Below are positions 18,866 through 21,430 of a stretch of DNA of 21,430 bases, piece by piece. Source of the DNA: a virus; IMG/VR virus record IMGVR_UViG_3300009703_000131, positions 1 through 21,430 of that record, one strand, 5' to 3'. The first letter of the stretch is position 1; each line of letters begins with the position of its first letter. The notes below the pieces were generated by a model, which was not told where the DNA came from, ran no database searches, and saw only the letters and a program-made list of their open reading frames with translations. A program made the translations under genes and the position numbers.

Positions 18866-21430
18866 ATGGCGAAAGATGCTAAACAACAAGCCGAAGAACT
18901 CGTCAACCAAAATAATCTGTTAATTAATAAGCTTCTAGGTAAGTTTAGTGATTTTTTTACTGGCGAGGCTAAGGAGAAGAAGCAGGAGAGGGCTGTTGCT
19001 AAAGGTGCAGCACCTGAACGTGCGTCTTTTCGTCAAACTTCATATACTGTTCAAACCGGTATCAAGCGCGGCTCAACAATTGTAGGTCCTGGTGTATTCT
19101 GGGACAAGCTATTCGCAAAGTTAGCACCTGGTGATGATGGAGAGGATCCAATACCTAAAAAATTACCACCATGGTGGAAAGATTTGCTAGGTCCAGCATT
19201 ATTAATTTTAGGTGGATTAGCTGCTTTTATAAAAGGCATCATGACCGATGGACCTCTCAAAGGATTTTTAGCTTTATTAGCTAAAGGAGGTATAATGGGA
19301 GGTCTCCAACTATTATCAAAAGTCTTAGGTAGAGCTGTAGGTGCAGCTGTTCGAGGTCTCGGGGCAGTTTTTGGAGATGACGCTGTAAAAGGTGTACTAC
19401 AATCGCTGCGGTCAAAAGTTGGAGCAATTTTTAAGCCAGTAAGTAGATTCTTTTTGAGTACGCTGCCTAAATTTTTTATTCGATTAATCGCACCTGCGCT
19501 TAAATTGGTAGGTATCGGTGGTAAAGATATCTTTAAGGTTGTTCTTAGATCGCTCGGATTTATTGCTAAGAACTTACGGTTCATACCGTTTATTGGTGCG
19601 CTTATAAGTTGGGCATTTGCATATAGTAGATTTAAGTCAGGAGACGTTATTGGTGGTGCAATTGATTTAGTAGCTGGGTTTACTTCATTCCTACCACCAC
19701 CTATCGGTATACCGCTAAGTATTGGTTTGGGAATTTTGAATGCTGTTCTTGATGCGAAATCTGGAGGAGCAACTGGTAAACAACAACAAGCAAAAGGCGA
19801 CATGCTAAAGCGTTGGGGTAAAAAGATATTTGAGCTCGCTGCCAGTGTACCGCCAATTAGCAATGTATATCATTTAGCTAACGCTATTATACAAGGCGTT
19901 AGCGGTAACTGGAAAGCCGCGGCTAATCATTTCATGTGGTCTATACCACTTGTAGGAGATGTTCTTAGATGGTTTGATATTGGCGGATTCAAGACCGAAA
20001 CTGGTGAGCCTATAAGAGGCGATAAAAATACATTCTGGGCTAGATTCAAATCATTTATATACGGTATGTCTCCAATTGCTCAGCTAGTCGGTGTGTATAA
20101 AGGTATAAAATATGCCCTTCAAGGCCAATGGAAGCTTGCTGCGACATCTCTTGTATATGGTATACCATTTGTAAGCACAGTTATAGATTGGTTCGGAGGT
20201 CCCTCTACTGCTGAAGAGGCGGTAGAAGATATGGGAAATAAAAACGGGTTCTTCCAAACCATTAAAAATTATATGTTAGAGTCGTTCCCTATAAAGAACC
20301 TCGTGCAGTTTGTAACTGGTGTTAAAAGCGTTTTAACAGGAGACGTTGCTAAAGGTTTTCTCGACATGGGATATGCATTACCGTTGTTTAGTTCAATATC
20401 TAGTTGGTTAGGAGGCCCTGCTTCTGGAGATGAAGCAAAAGAGACATTAGGTGATAAAACTAGCTTCTGGTCTAGAGTAAAACAGCTTGTATATGGTATG
20501 TCGCCCATAAGTTGGATTATAGGCATAGGAAAGGGTATAAAATATGCCGTACAAGGTAAATGGCAATTAGCGGGTTCGTCGCTCGTATATGGTATACCGA
20601 TGTTAAGTACTGTTATTGCTTGGCTTGGAGGGCCCGCAACAGCTGAAGAAGCGGTAGAAGATATTGGTAATAAAGACGGCTTTTTCCAAAGTATAAAGAA
20701 TTATATACTTGGAATGTACCCCGTTAGAAATTTCGTACAATTTGGTGCAGGTATTAGAAAAATAATAGGCGGTCAAATTATGTCCGGTCTAACAGACGCA
20801 GCTTATGCCATTCCATTGCTTGGCAAAATTGCAGGGTGGTTAGGCGGACCTGAAACAGCTGAAGAAGCGCAAGCTGATCTTGGAACTAAAAACGGTTTCT
20901 TTAACAGCATCAAAAATTGGATAATGGAAAGATATCCAGTTAAAAACCTTTTACAGTTTGGACAAGGTATAGGTCAGATATTTGGTGGCGAATTTATAGG
21001 TGGCTTATCTAACATGGCTTATTCCGTACCATTCTTTGGATCGCTTGTTTCATTCTTCGGAGGGCCCGAAACAGCTCAAGAAGCGCAGCAACAAATTGCA
21101 ACAAACGGTTCTGGATTTTTCAAATCGTTCAAGCATAGGGCTTTGAGAAAGGTACTTGGATGGGTACCTAAATCGGTACTTGGCGTATCTGTTAGGAGTA
21201 GAGTAGCTAAGATCTTAGGCATTAACATGAATGAGCCTATTCAAGATGATAATATCGCCGGCGAAGCAGATAAAACAGCTAAGACAATTGATACATCTAG
21301 CAGCTCATTAAATAAAGCAAGTCAGAATATATCTAAATCAACTAAGAAGATTGAAGACGCTTCAGCCGGCTTTGGTAAATCAAGTCCCGGTGTCTGGGAA
21401 TATCTAGACTCCGCAAGCGAACAAATAAGC
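18866..21430 (+). CDS. Putative tail tape measure protein with tandem repeats (3' end beyond the window)
   Basis: The frame is open from ATG 18866 through the last base, 855 codons with no stop, so the C-terminus is missing. Residues 1-55 are charged and coiled-coil-like (MAKDAKQQAEELVNQNN). Residues 100-310 contain several hydrophobic, Gly/Ala/Leu-rich segments that could span membranes. Residues 316-750 are six tandem repeats of 72-74 residues, each with a Phe/Trp-rich start, a short G-x-W or G-x-(I/V/F) turn, an IP or LP hydrophobic stretch and a W-x-GGP linker into an acidic helix (EEAxxDxGxK). After 751 comes a basic segment, then a Ser/Lys/Asp-rich helix-like region. Length, hydrophobic helices and a place after tube and hub genes fit a tape measure protein that sets tail length; there is no peptidase motif in the visible part. 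Another large virion protein is possible. Confidence 0.6.
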   Translation, partial: MAKDAKQQAEELVNQNNLLINKLLGKFSDFFTGEAKEKKQERAVAKGAAPERASFRQTSYTVQTGIKRGSTIVGPGVFWDKLFAKLAPGDDGEDPIPKKLPPWWKDLLGPALLILGGLAAFIKGIMTDGPLKGFLALLAKGGIMGGLQLLSKVLGRAVGAAVRGLGAVFGDDAVKGVLQSLRSKVGAIFKPVSRFFLSTLPKFFIRLIAPALKLVGIGGKDIFKVVLRSLGFIAKNLRFIPFIGALISWAFAYSRFKSGDVIGGAIDLVAGFTSFLPPPIGIPLSIGLGILNAVLDAKSGGATGKQQQAKGDMLKRWGKKIFELAASVPPISNVYHLANAIIQGVSGNWKAAANHFMWSIPLVGDVLRWFDIGGFKTETGEPIRGDKNTFWARFKSFIYGMSPIAQLVGVYKGIKYALQGQWKLAATSLVYGIPFVSTVIDWFGGPSTAEEAVEDMGNKNGFFQTIKNYMLESFPIKNLVQFVTGVKSVLTGDVAKGFLDMGYALPLFSSISSWLGGPASGDEAKETLGDKTSFWSRVKQLVYGMSPISWIIGIGKGIKYAVQGKWQLAGSSLVYGIPMLSTVIAWLGGPATAEEAVEDIGNKDGFFQSIKNYILGMYPVRNFVQFGAGIRKIIGGQIMSGLTDAAYAIPLLGKIAGWLGGPETAEEAQADLGTKNGFFNSIKNWIMERYPVKNLLQFGQGIGQIFGGEFIGGLSNMAYSVPFFGSLVSFFGGPETAQEAQQQIATNGSGFFKSFKHRALRKVLGWVPKSVLGVSVRSRVAKILGINMNEPIQDDNIAGEADKTAKTIDTSSSSLNKASQNISKSTKKIEDASAGFGKSSPGVWEYLDSASEQIS
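19811..21115 (+). repeat. Tandem 72-74-codon repeats in the putative tape measure gene
   Basis: Six units in frame: 19811-20032 (degenerate, 74 codons), 20033-20248, 20249-20464, 20465-20680, 20681-20896 (each exactly 72 codons, 216 bp) and 20897-21115 (73 codons). Units 2 and 4 of the array start FW-x-R-x-K and contain YGMSPI and GIKYA; units 3, 5 and 6 start FF-x-x-IKN and contain a P-(I/V)-(K/R)-N motif. The linker WxGGP-x-(T/S)-x-x-EA is shared by the last five units. Alternation suggests duplication of a two-unit block. Confidence 0.85.

Noticed and set aside
19051-19863. A 270-codon open frame on the minus strand
   Set aside because: It is antisense to the putative tape measure gene, Pro/Ser/Ala-rich in the manner of a mirror of Gly/Leu-rich coding sequence, and lacks any promoter of the local type.
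1-21430. tRNA genes, CRISPR arrays, insertion sequences, integrase or attachment sites
   Set aside because: I looked through the gaps and found no cloverleaf-like sequence, regularly spaced short repeats, transposase or integrase motifs, or long terminal direct repeats. The gaps between genes are nearly all under 70 bp.

Overview
The window is part of a tailed-phage genome from the T4-like (contractile tail) lineage. A gp17-type terminase large subunit, a gp18-type tail sheath, a gp19-type tail tube, a gp14-like neck protein and gp26/gp48/gp54-like baseplate proteins are recognisable from their motifs. The DNA is AT-rich and densely packed, with genes on both strands in short blocks and almost no spare intergenic space. 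A lipoprotein with a signal peptide points to a bacterial, probably Gram-negative, host. The mix of T4-like structural genes with metabolic genes is typical of marine myoviruses, but the host cannot be read from the sequence.

Layout. 1-725 (minus): a gene cut by the left edge and an acidic protein. 781-2621 (plus): five small genes, the last four overlapping or abutting, including a membrane/zinc-ribbon protein. 2618-4479 (minus): a neck protein and a nucleotidyltransferase-fold protein. 4553-4741 (minus): a small membrane protein followed by a terminator. 4753-7922 (minus): a three-gene metabolic cassette of a VOC-fold protein, an aldehyde dehydrogenase and a lysine 6-dehydrogenase-like enzyme. 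7968-8423 (plus): an extremely cysteine-rich metallothionein-like mini-protein and a 92-residue protein. 8407-8791 (minus): a possible lysis pair, a small amphipathic protein overlapped by a lipoprotein. 8858-9679 (minus): a very acidic protein with an internal promoter and start. 9710-21430 (plus): terminase, a tube-like protein, sheath, tube, a baseplate tube protein, two gp26-like proteins, and a long hydrophobic protein with six 72-74-residue repeats, probably the tape measure, cut by the right edge.

Regulation. Nearly every transcription-unit head carries TAAATA (best form TAAATAATTAC), resembling the T4 late promoter TATAAATA, usually only 5-10 nt before the start codon and without a Shine-Dalgarno sequence. 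Some genes inside operons do have one (AGGAGA before 11437, GAGG before 1596). This suggests that the late mRNAs are leaderless or nearly so. Two intrinsic terminators and one further hairpin run directly into the next gene's promoter, and several stop codons are built from the promoter itself.

Most notable: the lysine-oxidation-like cassette, the metallothionein-like gene, the leaderless late-promoter layout, the nested or fused gene at 8858-9679, and the repeat array in the putative tape measure.
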